Assembly (NCBI RefSeq): GCF_900269665.1
Contig: NZ_LT985361.1
Span: 1,186,039 to 1,250,038, forward strand
DNA length: 64,000 nucleotides
Reading direction: 5' to 3'
From: Nocardia suismassiliense
GTDB lineage: Bacteria > Actinomycetota > Actinomycetes > Mycobacteriales > Mycobacteriaceae
The notes under the pieces were generated by a model that saw only the letters and a program-made list of their open reading frames with translations, was not told the origin of the DNA and did not search any database. Position numbers and translations under genes: made by a program. Shown piece after piece: positions 10,834-24,185 of the stretch (position 1 is the first letter of the stretch; every line of letters begins with the position of its first letter).

Positions 10834-10947
10834 CGCACAGGACTACCCTCCTGGTTGTCCGCGTCGGTGAACGTCTAGCGTTGAGACAAGTGCATCGTGC
10901 GCCGACCGCGACGATGCCTACGGTTCTAGCCTGAGAGGGATCCTTCC

Positions 10948-12258
<1,311 letters not shown>

Positions 12259-12300
12259 TTCCACCATCACCACCATCACCCACCGAAGGGGATATGCCGA

Positions 12301-12660
12301 ATGACCAAGCCGGAGATCGAGTTCCAGGGTGGGCCCGCGCCCGCCGAGCTGGTGATCAAGGACATCATCGAGGGCGAAGGCAAAGAAGCCGTGCCCGGCG
12401 GCAACGTCGAGGTGCACTACGTCGGCGTTGAGTTCGACACCGGCGAAGAATTCGACTCCTCCTGGAACCGCGGCGAATCCATCAACTTCCCGCTGCGCGG
12501 CCTGATCCAGGGCTGGCAGGACGGCATCCCCGGCATGAAGGTCGGCGGCCGTCGCCAGCTCACCATCCCGCCGGAGCTGGCCTACGGCCCGACCGGCGCC
12601 GGACACCCCCTGGCAGGCAAGACGCTGGTCTTCATCATCGACCTGCTGGACGCCAGCTAA
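12301..12660 (+). CDS. FKBP-type peptidyl-prolyl cis-trans isomerase
   Basis: A 119-residue single-domain cytoplasmic FKBP. The family pattern is clear: VEVHYVGVEFDTGEEFDSSW, then FPLRGLIQGWQDGIPGMKVGGRRQLTIPP split across the core, and YGPTGAGHPLAGKTLVFIIDLL at the end. It catalyses proline isomerisation during protein folding. There is no signal peptide. AAGGGG nine bases upstream can serve as ribosome site. It follows gltA closely and a strong hairpin lies 14 bases past its stop. Confidence 0.93.
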   Translation: MTKPEIEFQGGPAPAELVIKDIIEGEGKEAVPGGNVEVHYVGVEFDTGEEFDSSWNRGESINFPLRGLIQGWQDGIPGMKVGGRRQLTIPPELAYGPTGAGHPLAGKTLVFIIDLLDAS

Positions 12661-12673
12661 TCCGAAACGCGTA

Positions 12674-12712
12674 CCGCGGCCCGTGTTCCACTCGGTGGAG
12701 CACGGGCCGCGG
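12674..12712. terminator. Bidirectional hairpin between FKBP and lipoprotein genes
   Basis: Arms of 17 bases (CCGCGGCCCGTGTTCCA and its complement with one mismatch) and a five-base loop, placed between two convergent genes. Confidence 0.8.
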
Positions 12713-12717
12713 TCGTG

Positions 12718-13890
12718 TTACTCGCGGACGATCTCGACCGGATCGGTGAGGGCCAGGGCGAGCGCGGACTGCTGGGCCGAGCTGCGCTGGGGGAGGGCGT
12801 CCACGGCCTTGTCGGTCTGGGTGCTCAGGTTGTTGACGATGGTCTGCAGCTGGGTGACGCCGCCGCCGGTGAGCTGGCTGATGGCGCTGACCAATTGGGC
12901 GCCGCCCTCGTCGGCGAGCTTGGGTAGGCCCTCGGCCAACTTCGCGCCCTCGTTCAATTGCGCACTGGCACTGGTCAATCGGTCGACCACGGTGCGAAGC
13001 AGGGTGCCGAGGTCGGTGTTCGGGTCGACCGCGCCGCCGACCAGCGAGCCGAGGCCGGTGAGCTGGGAGCCGGCCTGACCCGAAATGCCCTGCAGCGCTT
13101 CCAGTTTCTTGATGATGTCGGCCAGCGCCGGATCGTTGGCGAAGGGCAGGGCGCGCAGTAGCGGGAGGATCTGGTCCAGGCCGGAGTTCACCGTGTTCGC
13201 CGTCTGCTCCACCTGGGCAATCGTGATGCCGGTCGAATCCAGCGCGGAGGCAAGCTCGTTCGCCTGCTTGGCGGCGCCGTCGACGGTCGAGTTCAGCAGT
13301 GCGATGGCCGAAGTCAGCTGGGCGGAACCCTCTTTGGCGAAACTCAGGAAGCCGAGCAGTTGGTCGGCGCCTGCGCTGAACTGCTCGGTGCCCGAAGCGG
13401 CCGTGTTCACTCCGGCTTTGAGTAACTGCGCAGTGAATTGCACCTGCGACATCTGGCTGCGGGCCTGCCCGACCGCCGCGAGCGCGGCATCGACGCCCGC
13501 CGCGCCGACCCGGTGCGTCACCTCGGACACCGCGCCGTTCACCAGGTCGGTGTCCGCGCCCTTATGGGTGGCGACGGTGACCTTGGCCCGGCGCGGCTGG
13601 GTACCGGCCAGGGTGCCCATGGATTCGGTGAGGTCGGCGGGCAGGGTGATCACCGCGGCGTAGTCGTCGGCGCTCGCCTCGCCCGGCTTCGCGGCGGTCC
13701 ATTCGTATCCGCCCGCTTCCGTCAGCGCCTTGACGACCCGCGCGCCCGTCGGGCCGGTGTCGGCGTTCACCAGGGCGATGCCGGTGGGGCCGTCGTGCGA
13801 TCGGCCGCACGCGGTGAGGCCGGCACCGAGCGCGCCAGCGCTGACGAGAGCAACGGCGAGAAGAGCCCAGCGGGCGCGTTTTCCGATCAC
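12718..13890 (-). CDS. YhgE/Pip-like secreted lipoprotein
   Basis: A 390-residue protein with an N-terminal signal ending in the lipobox LTAC (cysteine 28). Residues 35-100 resemble the start of the YhgE/Pip extracellular domain: IALVNADTG, then YAAVITLPADLTESMGTLAG. The rest is long alpha-helical, low-complexity sequence rich in Ala, Gly, Leu and Gln with heptad character, as in the helical stalk of Pip and MmpL-associated proteins. Unlike full Pip proteins it lacks the C-terminal ABC-2 membrane segments, so it is a soluble, membrane-anchored form. The role is unknown. It stands alone, convergent with the FKBP gene. Confidence 0.7.
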   Translation of the reverse strand: MIGKRARWALLAVALVSAGALGAGLTACGRSHDGPTGIALVNADTGPTGARVVKALTEAGGYEWTAAKPGEASADDYAAVITLPADLTESMGTLAGTQPRRAKVTVATHKGADTDLVNGAVSEVTHRVGAAGVDAALAAVGQARSQMSQVQFTAQLLKAGVNTAASGTEQFSAGADQLLGFLSFAKEGSAQLTSAIALLNSTVDGAAKQANELASALDSTGITIAQVEQTANTVNSGLDQILPLLRALPFANDPALADIIKKLEALQGISGQAGSQLTGLGSLVGGAVDPNTDLGTLLRTVVDRLTSASAQLNEGAKLAEGLPKLADEGGAQLVSAISQLTGGGVTQLQTIVNNLSTQTDKAVDALPQRSSAQQSALALALTDPVEIVRE

Positions 13891-14011
13891 AGCCAGACGA
13901 TAGAGCCGCCCCTTGGCTCAACCGCTGGCGTTTCTATGAGAGTTCGCTAAGGAGCGTCCCGCGCGAATCCGCCGGCGGTGTCGTGCGCGGGTCGAGAGAC
14001 CTGTGGAGCGG

Positions 14012-15382
14012 TCAGGCGCTGGTGGGGTCGGGCAGGTCGAGGACGAGGCGAATGCCGCCCAGCGTTCCGTCATCGAAATAGGCACGGCCGCCGTGTAATT
14101 GGGCTTGCTGGGCGACCAGGGCCAAGCCGAGTCCGGAGCCGCCTTTGCTCGCTTGACTGCCGCGGAAGAACCGATCGAACACGGCTCGACGCTCATGCGC
14201 CGGAATACCGCGACCGTTGTCGTCGATGCTGATCACGATGTGCCCGTTCGGCGCCCGGTGCGCGGACACCAGCGCCTCGGTGGCCCGCCCGTGCTTGACC
14301 GAGTTGGCCAGCGCGTTGTCCACCGCGAGCCGCAGACCGGCGGGCAGCCCACGGGTGACCAGCTCGGTATCGCTGTCGATGCGGACCTTCAAACCGGGAA
14401 AGTGCCGCATGGCGTCGTGCGCGGCCTGGTCGCAGAGGTCGCCGACATCGGTGGCGACGTGATCGCGTTCGTTGGTGAGATCGCCCGTGGCCAGACGCTC
14501 CAGCGCGGCCAGCGTGGTCTCCACCCGGCCCTGACTGCGCTGCAAGTCGGCGAGGATCTCGGTGCGCTGTGCCTCGTCCAAGTCCAGGGTGCGCAAAACC
14601 TCGAGGTCGGTGCGCATGGCGGTGAGCGGCGTGCGCAACTCGTGCGCGGAGACGGCGGCGAAATCGCGCGCGGTCTCCAAGGCCGCCGCGGTGGCGGACT
14701 GCGCCTGATCCACCCGTTGCAGCATCGTATTCACCGCGTCCGCCAGCTTTTCCGCCTCCCGCACGCCCGACCCGTCCACCGGTGTCTGCGGGTTGTGCGG
14801 ATCGGGCAGACCGCTGCGGGCACCGACCTGGCGGGTGAGCCGCACGATCGGGCGCACCGCGCGTCCGGCCAGCAGCCAGCCGAGCGCGGCCGCGGCGGCG
14901 ATGGCGAACAACGCGCCGCCGAGTACCCAGCGCTGCTGGTCGGCCGTGGCCGCGGCCGCCGAAGCGGCGGGGATGCCGATCGAAACCACCCGTCCCGCAG
15001 GCTGATTCTCGGTCGTCGACAGGATTCGATAGGGCGTGCCACCGACCGGGACCGTGCGCGAACCCGGTGCCAGATCGGGCAATTGGGTCGGTGTACTCGC
15101 GGTGACCGTGCCGTGGTCGCGGACCGTGACGGCCATGTCGTTGTTCAGACCCGTCAAGCTGACGAACCGGACCGCGATGACCGGTTCGATCAGCACGATG
15201 CGCGCGGCGATCGCGAGCTGCTGATCGGACTGCTGCACATTGTTGCGTTCGATCGCGTGAATACTGATCACGCTGATCACCGAGACGATCACGATCGCAC
15301 CGGCCGCTGCCGCGCCCGCGACCCTGGTGCGTAGCGAAAAGGCCCGGCGCCGACGGGATTTCGGCGCGGTGAGCTGCGTCAT
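14012..15382 (-). CDS. prrB: Sensor histidine kinase PrrB
   Basis: A 456-residue membrane kinase whose ATG at 15382 overlaps the prrA stop (ATGA). Order of parts: transmembrane helix about 24-45, periplasmic sensor to about 150, second helix about 155-175, HAMP, then the dimerisation box [20 protein letters not shown] with the phosphorylated histidine. The ATPase domain follows with the N box ([12 protein letters not shown]), G1 (IDDNGRGIP) and G2 ([14 protein letters not shown]). It phosphorylates PrrA. Neighbouring genes match the Rv0902c/Rv0903c locus; in M. tuberculosis PrrAB is essential and acts in early intracellular growth and nitrogen or respiratory adaptation. Confidence 0.92.
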   Translation of the reverse strand: MTQLTAPKSRRRRAFSLRTRVAGAAAAGAIVIVSVISVISIHAIERNNVQQSDQQLAIAARIVLIEPVIAVRFVSLTGLNNDMAVTVRDHGTVTASTPTQLPDLAPGSRTVPVGGTPYRILSTTENQPAGRVVSIGIPAASAAAATADQQRWVLGGALFAIAAAAALGWLLAGRAVRPIVRLTRQVGARSGLPDPHNPQTPVDGSGVREAEKLADAVNTMLQRVDQAQSATAAALETARDFAAVSAHELRTPLTAMRTDLEVLRTLDLDEAQRTEILADLQRSQGRVETTLAALERLATGDLTNERDHVATDVGDLCDQAAHDAMRHFPGLKVRIDSDTELVTRGLPAGLRLAVDNALANSVKHGRATEALVSAHRAPNGHIVISIDDNGRGIPAHERRAVFDRFFRGSQASKGGSGLGLALVAQQAQLHGGRAYFDDGTLGGIRLVLDLPDPTSA

Positions 15383-16089
15383 TTGGGCGCCCGCAGCACG
15401 AACCCGACGCCGCGGATGGTGTGCAGCAGCCGCGGCGCACCGTCCACCTCCAGCTTGCGCCGCAGGTAGCCCACGAAAACGTCCACCACATTGGTGTCGG
15501 CCGCGAAGTCGTAGCCCCACACCAGTTCCAGCAGCCGCTCCCGGCTCAGCACCACGCCGACATTGCGCGCCAGCGTGGACAGCAGCTCGAATTCCCGCTT
15601 GGTGAGCTCGATTTCATCGCCGTTCAGCAGCGCGCGATACCCGGCGACATCGACTTCGAGCGGGCCGACGGTGATCGCGCCCGGCGTCGCGGGTGACTGG
15701 GTGTCGGTCCGCCTGCGCAGCAGCGCCCGGATCCGCGCGACCAACTCGGCGAGCACGAACGGCTTGACCAGATAATCGTCGGCACCGGACTCCAGCCCGG
15801 AGATGCGATCGTCCACCGAGGCGCGCGCACTGAGCACACAGATCGGCACCTCGTTGCCCATCGCGCGCAACGCGGTGACCACCCCCGCGCCGTCGAGCAC
15901 CGGCATGTTCATATCGAGCACGATCGCGTCCGGCGCGTGCTCGTTCACGCTGCGCAGCGCCTGCGCCCCGTCCCTGGCGACCAGCACATGGAACCCGGAC
16001 AGCCGCAGGCCCCGCTCGACCGAGGCGAGCACGTCCTCGTCGTCATCGACGACGAGGACGGTCGGAGTAGAGGGCGTCACATCGCTCAT
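15379..16089 (-). CDS. prrA: Response regulator PrrA (OmpR/PhoB family)
   Basis: A 236-residue regulator with an N-terminal receiver ([18 protein letters not shown]; phospho-acceptor aspartate in [11 protein letters not shown] lysine in [11 protein letters not shown]). A C-terminal winged helix follows, with the recognition-helix region ending in [15 protein letters not shown]. It binds DNA when phosphorylated by the downstream, ATGA-coupled PrrB. The start at ATG 16089 fits the family. The gene is transcribed away from the hemophore-like gene at 16138-16524 on the same strand, about 50 bases apart. Confidence 0.94.
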   Translation of the reverse strand: MSDVTPSTPTVLVVDDDEDVLASVERGLRLSGFHVLVARDGAQALRSVNEHAPDAIVLDMNMPVLDGAGVVTALRAMGNEVPICVLSARASVDDRISGLESGADDYLVKPFVLAELVARIRALLRRRTDTQSPATPGAITVGPLEVDVAGYRALLNGDEIELTKREFELLSTLARNVGVVLSRERLLELVWGYDFAADTNVVDVFVGYLRRKLEVDGAPRLLHTIRGVGFVLRAPK

Positions 16090-16137
16090 TCTGCCGTCAC
16101 CGATCGGTCCAACCGGTCAGGCGGGCGATGCGCGCGT

Positions 16138-16524
16138 TCAGTAGTTGTGGCAAGAATCGGCCACGGTGCGGATGGTGTCGCGCAGCTGGGCGTAGCGCGG
16201 GTCGTTCTGGGCTTCCTGGACCGCGCCCGGGTTCTGGTCGATGGCCCGCTGGAGTTCGGCGCGGCGCTGCTCGACCGGCTGATCGAACTTGCGCTGCAAC
16301 TCGGCCTTCTGCTTCGGGTTCGCGTCGAGCATGGCGGCGAGCTGCGGGGCCTTGTCGTGCAGGGCGGCGTCGACCTGGGCGAACGAACAGTCCGAGGTGA
16401 GCAGCGGACCGGCGAGCTCCATCGGGTCGGCGGAGGCGATGGCCGGGCTGAGGAACATGGCGACAGTGGCCAGCCCGCCTGCGGCGAATGCGGCGACAGC
16501 GGGACGGCCAACGGAACGCTTCAT
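16138..16524 (-). CDS. Secreted hemophore-related protein
   Basis: A 128-residue exported protein. The start is ATG 16524, giving a classic signal peptide (MKRSVGRPAVAAFAAGG through AIASA, cleavage near residue 31). The mature part is a small all-alpha domain with two cysteines, one in TSDCSFAQVD and one in the C-terminal VADSCHNY, plus repeated Lys/Gln/Arg-rich helices. This pattern matches the mycobacterial hemophore-related family (Rv0203 relatives), which binds heme outside the cell. The heme-ligand tyrosine cannot be assigned without alignment. No MmpL partner lies beside it. Confidence 0.68.
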   Translation of the reverse strand: MKRSVGRPAVAAFAAGGLATVAMFLSPAIASADPMELAGPLLTSDCSFAQVDAALHDKAPQLAAMLDANPKQKAELQRKFDQPVEQRRAELQRAIDQNPGAVQEAQNDPRYAQLRDTIRTVADSCHNY

Positions 16525-16703
16525 GGGGTGACTCCAAATATCGAGGGGTACTAGCGCCCTCGACGCTAGGCCGCCGCACTGGCACGCGTGTGAACGCTTC
16601 CTAAGGAATCTCTGAGCAGTCGACGCTGCCGAGCCGGGTCCACCACGGAATATCCAGCAGGACAACTGATCTCATCAGCATCCGGGTACCGGCTGAGCTG
16701 GCC

Positions 16704-18755
<2,052 letters not shown>

Positions 18756-19031
18756 ACCCGTGACTCCCTAGCCTCGCCTCGATGCCCGCCTCGATAGATC
18801 TGGTTGATTGTGGCAGACTTCACGCGACGCCCGGGTGGGTGTTGTGACCATTGGTTTTGCCTGGAACGGGCAGGTCAAGGATCGCATGCTTACTCGGAGT
18901 CACCCAAGAAGTTATTGATCCGTTAGAATCTGATGTCACTTATTTGGGCCGTCGTAGACGCAATTTCTCGGCCAGCCGCAGTTCTCGGCCAGCTCCGCCT
19001 GTCGAGCCAGTATGCGTGTGGAGGTTCGCTG

Positions 19032-19064
19032 ATGGCGCGTGGTTGGGGCCAGTTTGGAAAGTGA
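19032..19064 (+). CDS. Possible 10-residue leader ORF before the conservon kinase
   Basis: The best ribosome site upstream of the kinase, GGAGG at 19020-19024, is seven bases before an ATG whose frame encodes only MARGWGQFGK and then stops at 19062-19064. The kinase frame overlaps it; the likely kinase ATG (19072) lies seven bases past this stop, so re-initiation is possible. A sequencing or true frameshift that would join the two is an alternative. Confidence 0.35.
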   Translation: MARGWGQFGK

Positions 19065-19071
19065 GTGGGAG

Positions 19072-22000
19072 ATGCGTGAGGCCGCTAGGTCCGGCAGAAG
19101 GCGCTGGGCGCTCGGCAACTGGGACCTGCGCTGGAAGGTGACGGCGGTGCTGGCCGTCCCGCTGGCGGTCGCGGTAGGCCTTGGCGTGTCCAGGATTTCA
19201 TCGGAGTTCACCAACTCGGGTCGGCTCGCCGATGTCGCCGAGAACGTGGGGGCCATCCCCGCGGTCACGGCGCTGAGTGCGCAGACGGCAACGACCGTCG
19301 GTTCGCAGATGATCGCCGTCGCGCCGAACGTGTCCGTGGTGACGGATCAGAACCTCGCCGATCTCGACAAGGCGATCGCCAACGCGGAGAAGGCAGGCGA
19401 CAAGCTCAGTGGTGTCGCCGGTGCCCGCGCGGCGCTGGACAGCATGCTCAACCAGGCAAAAGCCGTTCGCCAGCAAGGCAAAGCGGTGAACACCGGGTCG
19501 AGCGACGATGCCATCGCGCTGATCGACCGGGTGCGCAACGACAGTGTGCGGATCGTCGAGACGACGGTCGGCCAGGTCAGCGACACCGCGGTGGATACGG
19601 CCAAGCTCCGTCTGGTCGATTCGCTCAACACCCGAGCCACGCTGGTCGGTGAGGTCGCGGCGTTCCCCGCGGTATTGAAGGACCCGAAGGCAGGCACACC
19701 GGGCTTCCTGACCGCGGCCAATACCGAGCGTTCGCTGCTCGGCGTGCTGTCGCACCGGTTCTCCGACGGTGACACCTCGATCGCCGATCTCCGTGCGGGC
19801 ATCGACACTCGGGTCACCTTGCTGAACAGCCCGGAGGCGCAGGCCGGTCGGATTCCGGTCGGCGAACTGAAGAAGTCGCTGACCGACAGTCTCGCGGTCT
19901 ACGAACTCGTGGTGACCAGGGCGACCAAGGACATCGACAGCGCGATGAACGCGCTGGTGTCCACCGCGCAGCGCGACGCGTGGACCTACACCGGCGTCGT
20001 GGTCGCGACCATCCTCGCCGCGCTGTTGCTCGCCGTGTTCGTCGCGCGCTCGATGATCGTGCCGCTGCACCGGTTGCGCCTCGCCGCGCTGCGCGTCGCC
20101 GAGAGCGACCTGCCGCACGAGGTGGCCCAGCTCCGTAACGGCGCCTCGCCGGAAGAGGTGCCGCTGGAACCGATGCCGGTGCGCAGCACCGAGGAGATCG
20201 GCCAGCTGGCCCGTGCCGTCGACGACATCCACGGCCAGGCGCTGCGCCTCGCGAGCGACCAGGCGCAGATGCGTTCTCAGGTCAACGACATGTTCGAGAC
20301 GCTGGCCCGGCGGTCCAAGTCACTGGTCGACCATCAGCTCAGCCTGATCGAGGCGATGGAGTACGACGAGAAGGACCCGCGCCTGCTGGAAAACCTGTTC
20401 CGGCTGGACCATCTCGCCGCTCGCATGCGCCGTAACGGCGACAACCTGCTGATCCTCGCAGGCACCAGGCAGCGCCGCGCCAAGTCCGCCCCGGTCGAGA
20501 TCGCCGACGTGCTGCGCGCCGCGATCTCCGAGGTCGAGGACTACGAGCGGGTGAAACTGGGTGCCACACCGCGTGGTTCGCTGGTCGAGCCCGCCGCCTC
20601 CGACATGGCGCACCTGTTCGCCGAGCTGCTGGACAACGCGCTGCGCGCCTCCCCGCCGGAGACCGACGTGAAGTTCACCTTCGCGCAAGCGCACGACCAG
20701 GGCATGCTCATCGAGGTGGCCGACCGAGGCATCGGTATGCCGCCCACCGAGATGGCCGACATCAACCGGCGGTTGGAACAGACCGCCGAGCCCGGCCCCG
20801 ACACCGCACGGCACATGGGTCTGTTCGTGGTCGGCAGGCTGGCCGAGCGGCACGGTCTCACCGTGCGGCTGCGTCCCACCTTCGACACCGCGCGCGATCC
20901 CGGCGTCACCGTGACCGTGCACGTGCCCGGCAATCTGATCGTGGCGGGCAAGCCGATCACGGCGCAGCCCGTCACGCCGAACCCGCAGGCACCTGAGCGG
21001 CAGCGGCCGTCCGCCCCGTCCTCGATGCAGATGCGTGCGATCACCCGGACCCCCGGCGGCAACGTCATGGTCACCGTCGATCCGGGTGTCAGCGGGCCGA
21101 TTCCGATCACCAACCCCAATGCGAATCCGAGCGGACCGGTTCCGGCCGGCGGCGGATTGCCGCAGCGGCAGCCGGGCAACAGCATGGCGTCCGGCCTGCA
21201 GTCGAACGCGCAGCAGGCGAGCCCGACCCTGCGACCCGCACCGGGTCAGCAGTCGAGCGGACCGCAGCGGGGCAAGCTCGCCGCCGCGAACCTACCCAAG
21301 CGCAACCTCGCTCCCGGCGGTCCGCCGCCGCGGCAGCCGGGGGCCCCGGCCGAGCCGACCGTGACGGGACTGCCGCCGCGCGACGCGAACTCGGGTGAAC
21401 TGCCGAAGCGGCAGCCGGGCAACAACGGTGTGCCGCAGCCGAGCATCAGCGGCCTCGCCCAGCCGCCCAGCGGCCTGCCGCAGCGTCAGCGTGGCGAGAA
21501 CGGGATGCCGCAGCGTGATCCCAACGCGGGTGGTCTGCCACAGCGAGATCCGAGTGCCGGTGGCTTGCCGCAGCGCGATCCCAGCGCGGGTGGTCTGCCG
21601 CAGCGTGATCCGGGTGCCGGTGGTCTGCCGCAGCGTCAGCGTGGCGAGAACGGCCTTCCGCAGCGGGAGTCCGCGTCCGGCGGTCTGCCGCAGCGTGATC
21701 CGAGCGCGGGCGGCTTGCCGCAGCGGGACCCCAACGCGGGTGGTCTGCCGCAACGGGAGCCGAACGCGAGCGGTCTGCCGCAGCGTGATCCGACCGCCGG
21801 TGGTCTGCCCCAGCGTGATCCCAGCGCCGGTGGTCTGCCGCAGCGTCAGCGTGGCGAGAACGGTCTGCCGCAGCGGGAGTCCGCGTCCGGTGGTTTGCCG
21901 CAACGCGACCCGAGTGCTGGTGGTCTGCCGCAGCGAGATTCGATGCTGCCGCAGCGTGATCCGAACGCCGGTGGTCTGCCCCAGCGGGAGTCCGCGTCCG

Positions 22001-22758
22001 GTGGTCTGCCGCAGCGTGATCCGAGTGCTGGTGGTTTGCCGCAGCGGGATTCGAGTCTGCCCCAGCGTGATCCCAGCGCCGGGGGTCTGCCCCAGCGCCA
22101 CGCGGCGGCGTCGAGCCTGCCGCAGCGGGAGACGACGCCGACCGGGCTGCCACAGCGGCAGCCGGGCAGTCAGGTGCCGCCGAATCTGCCGCAGCGGGAA
22201 CCGGGCGACGGTCTGCCCCAGCGGGATTCCACGCCGGGACTTGGTCTTTCGCAGCGGGGACGCGGTACGCTGCCCGGCAGCGACGAGCAGCCGAAGGACA
22301 CCGAAGCAGCCGGCGCCGACCCGGGTAGGCACAGCTACCGGGCCAACCCATCCAGGACGGCGTCGTTCTTCCAGACCAGGCTGCAGCCCGCGGTCGAAAC
22401 CGGGGACTCCGTCATGGGCGGAACACCGATTTTCGCGGAAATGATGTCGGCGTGGCTCTCAGACCCGAATATGGACAGGTCCCAAGTGGCCGCGTCCTTC
22501 GAGTCACCGGGTGACGAGGGTTGGCAGGCGGCTCGCCGGGCCAGCGAGGCACAATCCGAGACGAGGACGGCGGCTGGGTTGCCGCAACGCAATCCGGGCG
22601 GAAGGCTGGTCCCGGGCGCCGTCAACGGTGCGGTGGAACGGGCACCGAGCCGCGATCCAGAAACGATCAGGTCCAGCTTGAGTCGTCATCAGCAGGGCGT
22701 CCGGGATGGCCGCGCAATGAGAGCAATGAACTTAACCGGAGATAAAGGAGACCGATGA
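19072..22758 (+). CDS. Conservon sensor kinase, CvnA/nitrate-sensor type, with GLPQR repeat tail
   Basis: A protein of about 1,228 residues, first of four coupled conservon genes. Parts in order: helix about 20-40; extracellular sensor of the nitrate/nitrite-sensor (NIT) type to about 295; second helix ([19 protein letters not shown]); HAMP; an atypical dimerisation helix ([20 protein letters not shown]); and a GHKL ATPase domain with N box [13 protein letters not shown]1 [11 protein letters not shown] and G2 [15 protein letters not shown]. From about residue 640 a Pro/Gln/Arg-rich tail holds about 27 LPQR motifs. The final 130 residues return to normal composition, with [11 protein letters not shown] and [14 protein letters not shown]. 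In-frame GTG 19039 is another possible start; both have weak ribosome sites. No canonical H-box is visible, as is usual in this family. Confidence 0.85.
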   Translation: MREAARSGRRRWALGNWDLRWKVTAVLAVPLAVAVGLGVSRISSEFTNSGRLADVAENVGAIPAVTALSAQTATTVGSQMIAVAPNVSVVTDQNLADLDKAIANAEKAGDKLSGVAGARAALDSMLNQAKAVRQQGKAVNTGSSDDAIALIDRVRNDSVRIVETTVGQVSDTAVDTAKLRLVDSLNTRATLVGEVAAFPAVLKDPKAGTPGFLTAANTERSLLGVLSHRFSDGDTSIADLRAGIDTRVTLLNSPEAQAGRIPVGELKKSLTDSLAVYELVVTRATKDIDSAMNALVSTAQRDAWTYTGVVVATILAALLLAVFVARSMIVPLHRLRLAALRVAESDLPHEVAQLRNGASPEEVPLEPMPVRSTEEIGQLARAVDDIHGQALRLASDQAQMRSQVNDMFETLARRSKSLVDHQLSLIEAMEYDEKDPRLLENLFRLDHLAARMRRNGDNLLILAGTRQRRAKSAPVEIADVLRAAISEVEDYERVKLGATPRGSLVEPAASDMAHLFAELLDNALRASPPETDVKFTFAQAHDQGMLIEVADRGIGMPPTEMADINRRLEQTAEPGPDTARHMGLFVVGRLAERHGLTVRLRPTFDTARDPGVTVTVHVPGNLIVAGKPITAQPVTPNPQAPERQRPSAPSSMQMRAITRTPGGNVMVTVDPGVSGPIPITNPNANPSGPVPAGGGLPQRQPGNSMASGLQSNAQQASPTLRPAPGQQSSGPQRGKLAAANLPKRNLAPGGPPPRQPGAPAEPTVTGLPPRDANSGELPKRQPGNNGVPQPSISGLAQPPSGLPQRQRGENGMPQRDPNAGGLPQRDPSAGGLPQRDPSAGGLPQRDPGAGGLPQRQRGENGLPQRESASGGLPQRDPSAGGLPQRDPNAGGLPQREPNASGLPQRDPTAGGLPQRDPSAGGLPQRQRGENGLPQRESASGGLPQRDPSAGGLPQRDSMLPQRDPNAGGLPQRESASGGLPQRDPSAGGLPQRDSSLPQRDPSAGGLPQRHAAASSLPQRETTPTGLPQRQPGSQVPPNLPQREPGDGLPQRDSTPGLGLSQRGRGTLPGSDEQPKDTEAAGADPGRHSYRANPSRTASFFQTRLQPAVETGDSVMGGTPIFAEMMSAWLSDPNMDRSQVAASFESPGDEGWQAARRASEAQSETRTAAGLPQRNPGGRLVPGAVNGAVERAPSRDPETIRSSLSRHQQGVRDGRAMRAMNLTGDKGDR
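21470..22135 (+). repeat. 30-bp coding minisatellite ([10 protein letters not shown] units)
   Basis: Inside the kinase gene, a 30-base unit encoding variants of [10 protein letters not shown] is repeated about 20 times without frame loss. The blocks [20 protein letters not shown] recur twice, which shows duplication of multi-unit segments. Two units are shortened to eight codons (DSM and DSS variants). Confidence 0.9.
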
Positions 22759-23168
22759 ACCCCGATCTAGGTGGTACGAATCGTCAGCTGGATTGGCTGG
22801 TTTCGAACTTCGCCAACGAGGTTCCTGGCGTAGCCCATGCCGTCCTGGTCTCGGCTGACGGCCTACTCATGGCCGCGAGCGCTCAGCTGCCCGTCGACCG
22901 TGCCGAGCAGCTCTCGGCCGTCACCGCCGGACTGGCCAGCCTCTCGGTCGGTGTCTCGAACCTGTTCGAGGGCGGCACCGTGCTGCAGTCCGTCGTCGAG
23001 ATGGAGCACGGCTACCTGCTACTCATGGCGGTCGGCGACGGCTCGTACCTTGCCGTGCTGACCAACACGTCGTGCGACATCGGTCAGGTCGGTTACGAGA
23101 TGGCGTTGTTGGTCGAGCGGGTTGGCCAGACAGTTCAGGCCACGCCACGCGTCACGATGGGTTCCTGA
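22755..23168 (+). CDS. Roadblock/LC7-domain protein (CvnB)
   Basis: A 137-residue protein with a single Roadblock/LC7 domain: [20 protein letters not shown], then [11 protein letters not shown] and a closing sheet with [18 protein letters not shown]. These proteins regulate small GTPases, here the CvnD homologue two genes on. The ATG overlaps the kinase stop (ATGA), so translation is coupled. The full order kinase-Roadblock-DUF742-GTPase is the conservon described in Streptomyces. Confidence 0.92.
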   Translation: MNPDLGGTNRQLDWLVSNFANEVPGVAHAVLVSADGLLMAASAQLPVDRAEQLSAVTAGLASLSVGVSNLFEGGTVLQSVVEMEHGYLLLMAVGDGSYLAVLTNTSCDIGQVGYEMALLVERVGQTVQATPRVTMGS

Positions 23169-23175
23169 TGGTGGG

Positions 23176-23550
23176 ATGGACATAGAAGATCACCGCTTGG
23201 GGAGCGCCGAGCCCAGTCTCGTCCGCCCATACTCGTTGACCGCAGGCCGAACGAGGCCCGCGGTCGAGTTGGCGTTGGAGGCTCTCGTCGCATCGCATCC
23301 GGTCGCCCTGGAGCGGCAGTTCGAACTGACCAACATCGAGACGTCAATCGTGGAGTTGTGCAGAGAATCGCCGTCCGTTGCCGAGGTAGCAGCCCGACTT
23401 GGTATCCCGATCGGGGTGGCACGCGTGCTGGTAGCCGACCTGATCGAGGCCGGGCATGTACGCGTTTCGGCGACTTTGAAAGACGATTCCAGCGACGATG
23501 AACGTCGCGAGCTGATCGAAAGGGTTCTCAGTGGACTCCGGCGTATTTGA
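23176..23550 (+). CDS. DUF742 protein (CvnC)
   Basis: A 124-residue protein starting at ATG 23176, seven bases after the Roadblock gene. The DUF742 hallmarks are LVRPYSLTAGRTRP near the N-terminus and a winged-helix-like C-terminal half (PSVAEVAARLGIPIGVARVL, DLIEAGHVRV). In conservons CvnC is thought to bind in a membrane-associated complex with the other three proteins. Its 3' end overlaps the GTPase start by 20 bases. Confidence 0.92.
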   Translation: MDIEDHRLGSAEPSLVRPYSLTAGRTRPAVELALEALVASHPVALERQFELTNIETSIVELCRESPSVAEVAARLGIPIGVARVLVADLIEAGHVRVSATLKDDSSDDERRELIERVLSGLRRI

Positions 23551-24133
23551 TTCGACGGCGCAGGTCGACACCCGCACCAGCAAGCCGACGTCGGCCAAGA
23601 TCGTCGTCGCGGGTGGCTTCGGTGTCGGCAAGACCACGATGGTCGGTGCTGTCTCGGAGATCGTTCCGCTGCGCACCGAGGCATTGGTGACCAATGCCAG
23701 TACCGGAATCGACAATTTGACCGGCATTCCGATGAAGTCGACCACCACGGTGGCGATGGACTTCGGCCGGATCAGCCTCGCCGACGATCTGGTGCTGTAC
23801 CTCTTCGGTACGCCGGGCCAGTACCGATTCTGGTTCATGTGGGACGACCTGATCCGCGGCGCCATCGGCGCCGTGGTGCTCGTCGACACCCGCAGACTGG
23901 AGGACAGCTTCGCGGCTGTCGACTACTTCGAAGCGCGCGGCCTACCATTCCTGGTGGCGCTCAACGAATTCGACGATGCGCCGCGGTACCCGATCGAGGA
24001 CATCCGGCAGGCGCTCGCGGTGCCCGCGGACGTGCCGATCCTGTCCATCGACGCTCGGCGTCGCGAGCCGGCCAAACAAGCCTTGGTCGCGCTCACCGAG
24101 TACGCCCTGCGCAAGGTGATGCAGGGCTACTGA
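23531..24133 (+). CDS. Conservon small GTPase (CvnD)
   Basis: A 200-residue Ras-like P-loop protein. Walker A is GGFGVGKTT near residue 28, the switch II region contains LFGTPGQYRFW, and the base-recognition motif is LNEF (in place of NKxD). GTG 23531 lies inside the DUF742 gene. It acts with the upstream kinase, Roadblock and DUF742 proteins as a G-protein-like signalling unit. The substituted NKxD is usual for this family, so nucleotide specificity should not be assumed. Confidence 0.92.
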   Translation: MDSGVFDSTAQVDTRTSKPTSAKIVVAGGFGVGKTTMVGAVSEIVPLRTEALVTNASTGIDNLTGIPMKSTTTVAMDFGRISLADDLVLYLFGTPGQYRFWFMWDDLIRGAIGAVVLVDTRRLEDSFAAVDYFEARGLPFLVALNEFDDAPRYPIEDIRQALAVPADVPILSIDARRREPAKQALVALTEYALRKVMQGY

Positions 24134-24185
24134 CCGAAAGGGTCAGCATCCCGCCCGCCGGTTGCCGAGTGGATAAGCTCCCTCG

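Noticed and set aside
21292..22351. Long open frames in all alternatives across the GLPQR repeats
   Set aside because: A 30-base repeat without stops is open in several frames. Only the kinase frame joins conserved domains on both sides.
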